Source: Rhodobacteraceae bacterium UBA6273 (lineage in GTDB: Bacteria; Pseudomonadota; Alphaproteobacteria; Rhodobacterales; Rhodobacteraceae). Taken from it: a stretch of 8,706 bases of DNA. The DNA lies in the NCBI GenBank assembly GCA_002440625.1, contig DJUV01000198.1:1-8706 (forward strand), written 5' to 3'. How positions within the stretch are numbered: position 1 is the stretch's first letter; the number at the start of each line of letters is the position of its first letter. The position numbers and the translations under genes are program-made. The notes under the pieces are model-generated. The model was not told the origin of the DNA, did no database searches, and saw only the letters and a list, made by a program, of their open reading frames with translations. This document shows positions 1 to 6,290 of the stretch, in pieces.

Positions 1-492
1 CAGGAAGAGGCGCTGTCGATGTCGGACCGAATCTGCATCATGCGCGACGGCGAGATCGTGCAGATGGGCAGCCCGCGCGACCTTTATGACCGGCCGAAGG
101 ACCGCTACGTCGCGGATTTCGTTGGCAAGTCCAATTTCTTTCCCGGCCGCGTCGAAAGCATCACGGGCGGAGCCGCGCGGCTGGTGGCGAGTGGCGGCGT
201 CGCCTTCACGGGCGCTCTCGGCGAAGGCGTCGCGGCGGGCGACAGCGCCATCGCCAGCCTCCGCCCCGAACAGATCGGCCTCACGCGCGGTTCGGGCGGC
301 GCCCCGGTGACGGTCGTCAACCGCATCTTTCTGGGCGAACACACCGAATATCTGGTCCGGCACCCCGATCTGGGCCAGTTCCTCATCCTCGCCTCGCGTC
401 AGGCCGAGGCGGGCGAGGGCAATTTCGAACCGGGGGAGACGGGGAACGCGCATTGGCGGGATGGTGCCGCGCTGATCCTCAGGAACGACTAA
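1..492 (+). CDS. ABC transporter ATP-binding protein, PotA-like, C-terminal part (5' end outside window)
   Basis: This is the cytoplasmic ATPase subunit that powers the importer encoded by the next genes. The reading frame is open from base 1, and the first visible residues, QEEALSMSDRICIMRDGEIVQ, are those that directly follow the switch histidine (H-loop) of sugar/polyamine-type ABC ATPases. The Walker A, signature and Walker B motifs therefore lie upstream of the window. The D-loop/H-loop end of the nucleotide-binding domain is followed by the usual helix (SPRDLYDRPKDRYVADFVG) and then a TOBE-type beta domain, with the typical ASLRPEQIGL strand at about residues 85-95 of the visible part. 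About 163 residues are visible. The stop is followed after 20 bp by the solute-binding protein gene, consistent with one operon. The family (spermidine/putrescine/iron group) is clear; the substrate cannot be read from this subunit. Confidence 0.93.
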   Translation, partial: QEEALSMSDRICIMRDGEIVQMGSPRDLYDRPKDRYVADFVGKSNFFPGRVESITGGAARLVASGGVAFTGALGEGVAAGDSAIASLRPEQIGLTRGSGGAPVTVVNRIFLGEHTEYLVRHPDLGQFLILASRQAEAGEGNFEPGETGNAHWRDGAALILRND

Positions 493-512
493 AAACAACA
501 GGGAGAATGAAC

Positions 513-1673
513 ATGACCAACCGGAATGACTTCATCTCACGCGAACGCTTCATGGCCGAACTTATGCGCTACAGGAAGGGCTCCGTCACCCGGCGGCATT
601 TCCTTGGCGTGACCGGGCTTGGCGCGGCGACGGCGGTCCTCGGGTCGGCGATGCCGGGCCTGCGCAGCGCCGCATGGGCCCAAGGCAACATCGGCGACCG
701 CGTCGTGCTCGCCACCTGGCCGAACTACCACGATCCGGCGAACTTCGAGGCATTCAAGGCGGCCACGGGTGCGGCGGTCGACATGAACGTCTTCGGATCG
801 AATGAGGAGATGCTGGCGAAACTGCAGGCCGGCGGATCGGGCTGGGACGTGTTCGTGCCGACGAACTACACGATCACCACCTATGTCGGCGAAGACCTGA
901 TCGAGCCTTTGGATATGGCGCGGATTCCGAATTACGACCCTGCGTCGTTCAACGAACGCTTCGCCGGACCGGGGACGGTCGATGGCAAGGTCTATGCGGT
1001 GTCGAAGAACTGGGGCACCACCGGCTTCGCCGTGAACACCTCGCAGCTTGGCGGCAAGCCGAAGCCCACCACCTGGAAGGAATTCTGGGACCTGACCCAG
1101 GCGGAATTCTCTGGCCGGACAATGGTGCATGACTACCAGTTGACCACCATCGGCAACGCGCTGAAATACTACGGCTATTCCTTCAACTCGATTGATGCGA
1201 ACGAACTGGCCGAGGCCGAAAAGCTCCTGATGGCGGCCAAGCCGCATCTCTTCGCCATCTCCTCGGACTACCAGCCGTCGATGCGGTCGGGCGATGCCTG
1301 GATGACGATCTGCTGGACCGGCGACGGCAAGCAAATGAACCGCGACATGCCCGAAATCGAATATGTCCTCGGCAAGGAGGGCGGCGAGCTCTGGTCGGAT
1401 TTCTACGCTATTCCGAAGGGCGCGCCGCATATGGACGCGGCCTATGCCCTTATCAACTTCCTTCTTGATCCTGCTGTAAACGCGAAGGAAGCCCTCTTCC
1501 ACGGCTACCCGACCGCCGACAAGCGGGTGGATGCGCTGCTACCGCCCGAGGTCTTGAACGACCCGATCCTCTATCCGGCGGCGGAACTTCTCGACGCGCT
1601 CGAATTCGGCGCGGCTGTGACGCTGACCGATCCCAATCGCGCCGAACTGATGGCGCGCTTCAAGTCGGCCTGA
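513..1673 (+). CDS. Periplasmic solute-binding protein, PotD/PotF-like (polyamine-type ABC importer)
   Basis: This protein binds solute in the periplasm and hands it to the two permeases encoded downstream. The start at 513 is chosen because GGGAG (501-505) sits 7 bp before it; an in-frame ATG at 507 is too close, and the ATG at 453 lies inside the ATPase gene. The product is 386 residues. A twin-arginine signal (TRRHFLG, R27-R28), a hydrophobic Ala/Gly-rich core and an AWA|Q site near residue 56 predict Tat export and a mature protein of about 330 residues. Family marks shared with E. coli PotD include the WPNY motif (W69, Y72), SNEEMLAKLQAG, WDVFVPTNYT, a Trp in ICWTGDG (W268), LWSDFYAIP (W294, D296), ALINFLLDPAVN and the YPTADKR / LYPAAELLDAL end. 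By eye, the positions of PotD E171 and Q327 are not conserved, so spermidine itself may not be the ligand. The family is firm; the ligand is unknown. Confidence 0.92.
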   Translation: MTNRNDFISRERFMAELMRYRKGSVTRRHFLGVTGLGAATAVLGSAMPGLRSAAWAQGNIGDRVVLATWPNYHDPANFEAFKAATGAAVDMNVFGSNEEMLAKLQAGGSGWDVFVPTNYTITTYVGEDLIEPLDMARIPNYDPASFNERFAGPGTVDGKVYAVSKNWGTTGFAVNTSQLGGKPKPTTWKEFWDLTQAEFSGRTMVHDYQLTTIGNALKYYGYSFNSIDANELAEAEKLLMAAKPHLFAISSDYQPSMRSGDAWMTICWTGDGKQMNRDMPEIEYVLGKEGGELWSDFYAIPKGAPHMDAAYALINFLLDPAVNAKEALFHGYPTADKRVDALLPPEVLNDPILYPAAELLDALEFGAAVTLTDPNRAELMARFKSA

Positions 1674-1677
1674 TGCG

Positions 1678-2529
1678 ATGACGCCGAGGCAGAGGACAGC
1701 GCTTCTCTTGGCGCCGGCGACGATCTGGCTTCTGGCCATGCTCGTCCTGCCGCTCGTGGTGGTGCTTGTCTTCAGCTTCGGCGAACGCGCGGCGGCGGGG
1801 GGCTATTCCGCCGCCGTCACGCTGGAGAACTTCGCCAATCTCGGCGCGCGCTGGACGGCGTTCCAGAACACGCTGATGCTGGCGCCCCTGGGCACGGTCC
1901 TGTGCCTCCTGATCGCCTACCCGCTGGCCTATTACCTCGCCGTCAAATCCGATCCGAAGTGGCGGACCCTGCTTCTGATCCTCGTCATCGTGCCTTTCTG
2001 GACCTCGATCCTGATCCGCTCCTACGCCTGGATCTTTCTCCTTGGCGGTCAGGGGATACCGAAGCTCGTCTCCCTCATCGGCTACGGCAGCCCCCGCCTC
2101 ATCAACACCCCGTTCGCGGTCCTGACCGGCATCGTCTATGGCTATCTGCCGCTGATGGTCTTCCCGATCTACGTGAGCCTCGAACGGCTGGACAAGCGGC
2201 TGCTTGAAGCCTCCGCCGATCTGGGAAGCCCGCCGTGGCGGAGCTTCCTTCAGGTGACGCTGCCGCTTTCCATGCCCGGCGTCGCCACCGGCTGCATGCT
2301 GGTCTTCATCCTCCTGATGGGCGAGTTCCTGATCCCGGCGATGCTCGGCGGCGGCAAGGTGTTCTTTGTCGGCAATGCGCTCGTCGATCTCTTCCTGCAA
2401 TCGCGGAACTGGCCCTTCGGGGCGGCGGTGGCAGTGGCGCTTGTCCTCATCATGCTCGTCACCGTCACGCTCTACATGCGGTTCACGCGCCGCTGGGCGG
2501 GCGGGCGCGACGATGTTTCGCTGATGTGA
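1678..2529 (+). CDS. ABC transporter permease, PotB-like
   Basis: This is the first of two inner-membrane permease subunits (283 residues). Six hydrophobic segments are visible at about residues 12-34, 68-88, 97-122, 146-166, 203-223 and 246-267. The cytoplasmic EAA loop that docks on the ATPase is at 177-196 (EASADLGSPPWRSFLQVTLP), with the conserved Gly at 183 and the closing LP. The segment VPFWTSILIRSYAWIFLLGG is characteristic of the PotB/PotH branch of the BPD_transp_1 family. The ATG is 4 bp after the stop of the binding-protein gene, so the two are probably translationally coupled. No good Shine-Dalgarno was seen, which also fits coupling. Substrate specificity is not set by this subunit. 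Confidence 0.93.
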   Translation: MTPRQRTALLLAPATIWLLAMLVLPLVVVLVFSFGERAAAGGYSAAVTLENFANLGARWTAFQNTLMLAPLGTVLCLLIAYPLAYYLAVKSDPKWRTLLLILVIVPFWTSILIRSYAWIFLLGGQGIPKLVSLIGYGSPRLINTPFAVLTGIVYGYLPLMVFPIYVSLERLDKRLLEASADLGSPPWRSFLQVTLPLSMPGVATGCMLVFILLMGEFLIPAMLGGGKVFFVGNALVDLFLQSRNWPFGAAVAVALVLIMLVTVTLYMRFTRRWAGGRDDVSLM

Positions 2530-2536
2530 GGGCAGG

Positions 2537-3367
2537 ATGAGGATCTACGCGCTCGCCGTCTATCTCTTCCTCTACATCCCCATCGCGGTGATCGCGATAT
2601 TCTCTTTCAATGCAGGGCGTTACGCGGCGCAGTTGCAAGGCTTTTCGACCCAGTGGTACGGCAAGGCCCTGTCCAATTCCTTCGTCATGGAGGCGTTGCA
2701 GACCAGCGCAACCGTCGCCCTTTCCTCGGCGATCCTCGCCACCCTTGCCGGGACGATGGCGGCGCTGGCACTTCAGGGCGTCACCGGCAGGCCGCGCGCG
2801 ATCTTCGACGCGCTTCTCTACATCGCGGTCATGGTTCCGGGCATCGTCATCGGCATCTCGACACTGATCGCACTTGTCACCCTCTTCGACTGGGTGAACC
2901 CCCTGCTCACCGCTCTCTGGCCCACCGGCTGGAGCGCGCCGCAGCTCCATCTCGGCAGGGGCTCTCTCATCGCCGCGCACGGGCTGTTCGCGATGGCGCT
3001 TGTCGTCATCATCGTCCGGGCGCGGGTCGCCGGCATGGACCGAAGCCTGATCGAGGCCTCCGCCGATCTTGGCGCCACCCCGTGGGGCACCTTCCGGCAG
3101 GTCACGCTGCCGCAGATTTTCCCCGCGATCCTTGCCGGGTTCCTGCTTTCCTTCACCTTCAGCTTCGACGATTTCATTGTCGCCTTCTTCGTCGCAGGCT
3201 CCGAGACCACGCTGCCGATCTACGTCTTCTCCTCGATCCGGCGCGGGGTCACGCCCGAGATCAACGCCATCGGCACGATGGTACTGGCAGTTTCGCTCCT
3301 TATCCTCGTCGTTGCGCAGTCGATCCTGCAACGCGGCCAGCGCAAGGGAGGCGGGCGTGCTGCTTGA
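2537..3367 (+). CDS. ABC transporter permease, PotC-like
   Basis: This is the second inner-membrane permease (276 residues), the partner of the PotB-like subunit. It has six hydrophobic segments at about 4-24, 57-79, 92-115, 144-163, 196-216 and 246-264. The EAA loop is at 173-192 (EASADLGATPWGTFRQVTLP), almost the same wording as in the neighbouring permease, as expected for two permeases that dock on the same type of ATPase dimer. The SFDDFIVAFFVAG stretch (about 209-221) is a hallmark of the PotC/PotI branch. GAGGG at 2528-2532 precedes the ATG by 4 bp and overlaps the previous stop, so expression is closely tied to the upstream gene. The last codons overlap the GTG start of the dehydrogenase gene by 11 bp. 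Confidence 0.93.
   Translation: MRIYALAVYLFLYIPIAVIAIFSFNAGRYAAQLQGFSTQWYGKALSNSFVMEALQTSATVALSSAILATLAGTMAALALQGVTGRPRAIFDALLYIAVMVPGIVIGISTLIALVTLFDWVNPLLTALWPTGWSAPQLHLGRGSLIAAHGLFAMALVVIIVRARVAGMDRSLIEASADLGATPWGTFRQVTLPQIFPAILAGFLLSFTFSFDDFIVAFFVAGSETTLPIYVFSSIRRGVTPEINAIGTMVLAVSLLILVVAQSILQRGQRKGGGRAA
3344..3351 (+). promoter_or_regulatory. Ribosome binding site for the SDR gene, inside the PotC-like gene
   Basis: AAGGGAGG stands 5 bp before the GTG at 3357. It decides the start of the dehydrogenase: the reading frame is open much further upstream (to 3069), but only this GTG has a strong Shine-Dalgarno and gives a protein beginning directly at the first beta-strand of the Rossmann fold. 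Confidence 0.75.
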
Positions 3368-4115
3368 GGGGCGCGTCGCCTTCCTGACCGGCGCCGGGTC
3401 CGGCATTGGCCGCGCCGGGGCGCTGGCCCTTGCCCGGAACGGAGCGGCGGTCGTGGTCAGCGACCGCGATCGCGATCTGGCCGATGCGGTCGCGGCCGAG
3501 ATCGTGGCGGCGGGCGGCAGAGCCGAGGCGCTGAGCCTCGACGTGACCGATGATGACGCGCTCGACGGCGCCATCCGTGCCGCCGCCGGGCGCTACGGCC
3601 GGCTCGACATCCTGCATTCCCATGCCGGCATCCAGATCCCCGGCCGGCTGGACGAGGTCAGCGTCGCCGACATGGACGCCTCGTGGCGGCTCAACGTCCG
3701 GTCGCATTTCATCGCCGCCCGCGCCGCGATGGCCAAGATGAAACCGCGGGGACGCGGCTCAATCATCGTGACTGCATCGAATTCCGGCGTGCAGTATGAC
3801 CGCGAGATGATCGCCTATTGCACCACCAAGCACGCGGTCATCGCCATGGTGCGACAGATCGCCGTCGACTACGCCCGTTTCGGCGTGCGCTGCAACGCGC
3901 TCTGCCCCGGTTTCGTCGACACCGCCTTCAACGCCGGGTTCGAAGCCCAGATGGGCGGGCGCCGCGCGCTCGAATCCTATGTCGCGGGGAACATCCCGCT
4001 CGGGCGCTGGGGCACGCCCGAGGAAATAGCAGACGGCATCGTCTACCTCGCCTCGGACCGCTCATCCTTCATGACCGGCCACGCCCTCGTCCTCGACGGG
4101 GCGGAATCGCTCTGA
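3357..4115 (+). CDS. Short-chain dehydrogenase/reductase (classical SDR, probably NAD-dependent)
   Basis: This is a soluble NAD(P)-dependent oxidoreductase of 252 residues, the normal length for a classical SDR. The start is GTG at 3357, giving MLLEGRVAFLTGAG. The cofactor loop TGAGSGIG is at 11-18. Asp36 at the end of the second beta-strand (VVVSDRD) favours NAD(H) over NADP(H). The LDVTD strand is at 61-65, the catalytic-tetrad Asn is N113 (LNVRSHF), and S141, Y154 and K158 (YCTTK) complete the active site. The CNALCPGFVDT stretch after the active site is typical. The usual NNAG motif reads SHAG (88-91), which is unusual. It overlaps the permease gene by 11 bp and is the last gene of the operon, so it probably oxidises or reduces the imported compound or a product of it. 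The exact substrate cannot be told from sequence; many SDRs of this type act on sugars, polyols or hydroxy acids. Confidence 0.9.
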   Translation: MLLEGRVAFLTGAGSGIGRAGALALARNGAAVVVSDRDRDLADAVAAEIVAAGGRAEALSLDVTDDDALDGAIRAAAGRYGRLDILHSHAGIQIPGRLDEVSVADMDASWRLNVRSHFIAARAAMAKMKPRGRGSIIVTASNSGVQYDREMIAYCTTKHAVIAMVRQIAVDYARFGVRCNALCPGFVDTAFNAGFEAQMGGRRALESYVAGNIPLGRWGTPEEIADGIVYLASDRSSFMTGHALVLDGAESL

Positions 4116-4125
4116 AGCAGGTCAG

Positions 4126-5124
4126 TCAGTACTTCGATCTGTATTCCGGTTTCTGACCGAACCGCGAGACGACACCGGGCTGCAACTTGAAGGACTCTGC
4201 CTGATTGTTCTCCACCACGATCTGACCGGTACAGTTGCCCATGCGGATCCATGGAAGCTTGGGATCCCGGCCATTGGCATTGCGCAGCCGGTTCCCGATC
4301 ACGGTCACGTTGTTGATGTTGTTCAGGTTCATCCCGTTCGGGCTTGTCGTCTCGACGAAATTGTCACGGATGACGATGTTTGCGTAGGGCCCGTTGTGGA
4401 AGCTGATCCCCTGCATCTTGGCGCGCAGGGGGTTGTCGCGCCGGACGGTCCATTCGAGAAAGACGTTGTCCTTCACGACCATGCCGTTCAGGAGCGCCTT
4501 GATCTTGAAGGACTGGAACCCGTCCGAATGATTGCCGTCGACCTGCATGGCATCGGTGACCCGGTTGCCGATGACGACGCAATTGTCATTCGTCACCCTG
4601 ATGCCGTCGCTGGAGAAGCCGAAGATGCGGTTGCCGAATATCTCGCTGTTCGCGCCTGCGACGCTGAACCCGAACTGCACGCCAATGGCGGCGCAGTCGC
4701 GGATCACGCAGTTGTTGCCACGCAGGAACACAGCGCCGATCTTCGCTCTGTTCCACGCGCCGATGTCCCAGGTCGCATGATTGTCACTGTCGGGCCTGCC
4801 TCGGAACACCGACTTGACGAGTTCGATGTTCGTACATTCGGGATAGGCGAGGACGAGATATTCGTTCTTCTTGCTCGGCGGCACATCCGACAAAGGCCAG
4901 AAGTTTATGCCGGAGAAGCTGAGGTTCGAGCAACCCCCAAGCACCAGACGCTCGAAATGCGCTGCCCCCGGTGCGGCGGCCGCAATGCTGATGGTCTTTT
5001 CCGGGTTGAGGCCATTAAGCCGGACATCGCCGAAATTGCCGCTGAGAAGGATGGTGTCGCCCGGAGCCGCATCACTGATCTTTGAGCCGAGGTCCGATGC
5101 GTCCGTGACGGTGGTCGTGGCCAT
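4126..5124 (-). CDS. Right-handed parallel beta-helix repeat protein, unknown function
   Basis: The product is 332 residues from ATG at 5124, preferred over the in-frame ATG at 5175 because AAAGGA (5136-5131) lies 6 bp upstream of it while the upstream ATG has no Shine-Dalgarno. After an N-terminal cap (MATTTVTDASDLGSKI, then PGDTILLSGNFGD) the protein consists of repeating rungs of about 20-25 residues, with turns such as NNCVIRDC, NSEIFGNRI, NCVVIGNRV, GMVVKDNVF, NIVIRDNFV, NVTVIGNRL and QIVVENNQ between about residues 95 and 310. This is the pattern of PbH1/pectate-lyase-like beta-helices, which often act on or bind polysaccharide. DG pairs (SSDGIRV, HSDGFQSF) recall polysaccharide-lyase or epimerase folds, but no catalytic set can be assigned. 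No Sec or Tat signal and no glycine-rich RTX nonapeptides are seen, so export is unexplained. It stands alone, convergent with the dehydrogenase gene and divergent from the regulator gene. Confidence 0.85.
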   Translation of the reverse strand: MATTTVTDASDLGSKISDAAPGDTILLSGNFGDVRLNGLNPEKTISIAAAAPGAAHFERLVLGGCSNLSFSGINFWPLSDVPPSKKNEYLVLAYPECTNIELVKSVFRGRPDSDNHATWDIGAWNRAKIGAVFLRGNNCVIRDCAAIGVQFGFSVAGANSEIFGNRIFGFSSDGIRVTNDNCVVIGNRVTDAMQVDGNHSDGFQSFKIKALLNGMVVKDNVFLEWTVRRDNPLRAKMQGISFHNGPYANIVIRDNFVETTSPNGMNLNNINNVTVIGNRLRNANGRDPKLPWIRMGNCTGQIVVENNQAESFKLQPGVVSRFGQKPEYRSKY

Positions 5125-5130
5125 GCCTGA

Positions 5131-5136
5131 TCCTTT
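5131..5136 (-). promoter_or_regulatory. Ribosome binding site that sets the beta-helix gene start
   Basis: On the minus strand AAAGGA is followed by 6 bp and then the ATG at 5124. It supports the shorter protein beginning MATTTVTDAS rather than a version 17 residues longer. Confidence 0.65.
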
Positions 5137-5250
5137 GCTGTTGCCTGTCACCCCGGACCGCCTCGCGTCCGCCATGCAAGCTTAACATTGCTTTCCGCTG
5201 ATTGAGAACCTTCCGACGGCTTTTGGTGCACGAATGCGTGAGAAAAGGGG

Positions 5251-5279
5251 CTGGCACGGGTTCCGGCCCAAGCTAGACT
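5251..5279 (+). promoter_or_regulatory. Candidate sigma70-type promoter of the Crp/Fnr regulator gene
   Basis: CTGGCA (5251-5256, 4 of 6 matches to TTGACA) and TAGACT (5274-5279, 4 of 6 to TATAAT) are separated by exactly 17 bp, which would place the transcript start near 5286 and leave a 5' leader of about 16 bases carrying the Shine-Dalgarno GGGAGG (5290-5295). No FNR/Dnr box is seen in 5176-5301, so autoregulation through such a site is not supported. The match is moderate and could be chance. Confidence 0.35.
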
Positions 5280-5301
5280 GGCGGCGGCAGGGAGGCGGCG
5301 C

Positions 5302-6003
5302 ATGAAACAGGAGTATCTGGCGCTGGCGCGGCGTTCGCTGCTACTCGCCTCTGTGCCAGAGAGCAATTTCGACGAGCTTCTCACTCAGGCGCATATCCGC
5401 AGCTTCGACCGTGGTGCCACGATCTTCCTGCAAGGAGAGCGAGCGAGTGCCATCTACATCGTGGCCGAAGGCTGGGTGAAGCTCTACCGGATCGCCCCGA
5501 ACGGGGCCGAGGCCGTCGTCGGCGTCTTCACCCGTGGATCGAGCTTCGGCGAGGCAGTCGCCTTCCGCCATGACAGCTATCCGGTCGCCGCCGAGGCCGT
5601 GACCGACTGCACCCTGATCCGCATCGAGGCCGACAGCTTTCTCAGGATCATCCGCGAAAGCCCTGAGGTCGCGATCTCCATACTGTCGGCGACCTTCGCA
5701 CATCTCCATGCGCTCGTCGGGCAAGTCGAGCAGTTGAAGGCGCAGACCGGGCCGCAACGGGTAGCGGAGTTCCTGCTTGACCTCGCGCCCTGCACCGCCG
5801 GCGCCTGCGAAGTGACTCTGCCCTACGACAAGGTGCTGATCGCCGGCAGGCTTGGCATGAAGCCGGAAAGCCTAAGCCGGGCCTTTGCCCGCCTGAAGGG
5901 CCATGGAGTCACGATCCGGCAGAATGTCGCGGTGATCGACGACGTTGCGGCGCTGACCGGCTATCTCGAACAGGACCCTGCCCTGGCCTGGTCGAAGGGC
6001 TGA
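5302..6003 (+). CDS. Crp/Fnr-family transcriptional regulator, Dnr-like (probable NO/anaerobic regulator of nos genes)
   Basis: This is a cytoplasmic DNA-binding regulator of 233 residues. GGGAGG (5290-5295) sits 6 bp before the ATG. Residues about 15-120 form the cyclic-nucleotide-binding-type beta-barrel (FDRGATIFLQGERASAIYIV; GWVKLYRIAPNGAE; SSFGEAVAF), followed by the long dimer helix (about 121-150) and a winged helix-turn-helix (about 151-222). The wording is close to Pseudomonas Dnr (VKIYRLTPEGQE, FAEAMMF, PETFSR). The recognition helix reads ESLSR (E189, S192, R193), the E-x-x-S-R pattern of FNR/Dnr that contacts TTGAT half-sites. The N-terminal cysteine cluster of FNR is absent (first Cys is C103), so it should not carry the oxygen-sensing 4Fe-4S cluster. 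A haem-based NO response as in Dnr is an inference. It lies directly before nosR, whose promoter region holds a matching box. NnrR-type function is an alternative. Confidence 0.88.
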   Translation: MKQEYLALARRSLLLASVPESNFDELLTQAHIRSFDRGATIFLQGERASAIYIVAEGWVKLYRIAPNGAEAVVGVFTRGSSFGEAVAFRHDSYPVAAEAVTDCTLIRIEADSFLRIIRESPEVAISILSATFAHLHALVGQVEQLKAQTGPQRVAEFLLDLAPCTAGACEVTLPYDKVLIAGRLGMKPESLSRAFARLKGHGVTIRQNVAVIDDVAALTGYLEQDPALAWSKG

Positions 6004-6219
6004 AGGGGCGGCCGCGGCCGGTCAGAAGCATGGTCCGTTGATGGACTGAACCGCGTCAGTGCGGCACCCTGCCGAAGCTGCGACCGTCGCGCCGTGCCAC
6101 GGCTCCCGCATTTCTTTCCACGCCTACCGGGGCGCTGACCTCCGCAGCGGCGGCATTGCGCCTGTCGCGCGAGCCGCGGCATGGGGCGCGGCCTGATCCG
6201 GGCGAAAAGGTCAGGTCGA
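6004..6219 (+). other. Intergenic region between regulator gene and nos promoter, no gene seen
   Basis: About 216 bases with no convincing coding content on either strand. It begins with a 12-bp GC palindrome (CGGCCGCGGCCG, 6009-6020), 5 bp after the regulator stop, without a T-run, so it is not a standard terminator. An isolated TTGAT (6038-6042) has no partner half-site. An imperfect inverted repeat lies at 6192-6215 just before the FNR box. The reading frame that later encodes NosR is open from 6156, but that extension would run across the regulatory box and is unlikely to be translated. Confidence 0.5.
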
Positions 6220-6233
6220 TTGACTTTGATCAA
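6220..6233 (+). promoter_or_regulatory. FNR/Dnr-type binding box upstream of nosR
   Basis: TTGAC-TTTG-ATCAA matches the FNR/Dnr consensus TTGAT-N4-ATCAA in 9 of 10 defined positions. Its centre lies about 64 bp before the nosR start at 6291, leaving room for a class II promoter (box centred near -41.5, transcript start near 6268) and a short leader. No clear -10 hexamer was recognised. It is the natural target of the Crp/Fnr regulator encoded just upstream, whose recognition helix has the E-x-x-S-R residues. Confidence 0.82.
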
Positions 6234-6290
6234 TTCGGGATGCGCCGGAAGCTGCCATCAGGTTGGGCGAATTGCCATGGACGCCCGAAG

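Noticed and set aside
537..1502. Long minus-strand open frame of 321 codons opposite the binding-protein gene
   Set aside because: It mirrors the codon pattern of the real plus-strand gene in high-GC DNA; its composition is Arg/Val/His-rich with no recognisable domain.
2206..3072. Near-identical sequence GARGCCTCCGCCGATCT in both permease genes (2206 and 3053) as a direct repeat
   Set aside because: It encodes the conserved EASADLG of the EAA loop in both permeases, so it reflects protein constraint or old duplication, not a mobile repeat.
4396..5085. Plus-strand open frame of 229 codons opposite the beta-helix gene
   Set aside because: The minus strand shows regular beta-helix repeats and a good ribosome binding site; the plus frame has neither.
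5252..5266. TGGCACGGGTTCCGG as a sigma54 (-24/-12) promoter
   Set aside because: The -24 part fits but the -12 element reads CCGG where TTGC is needed; the sigma70-type pair over the same bases is a better fit.
6009..6020. Perfect 12-bp palindrome CGGCCGCGGCCG after the regulator gene as a terminator
   Set aside because: It has no loop and no following T-run, and such palindromes are common in GC-rich DNA.
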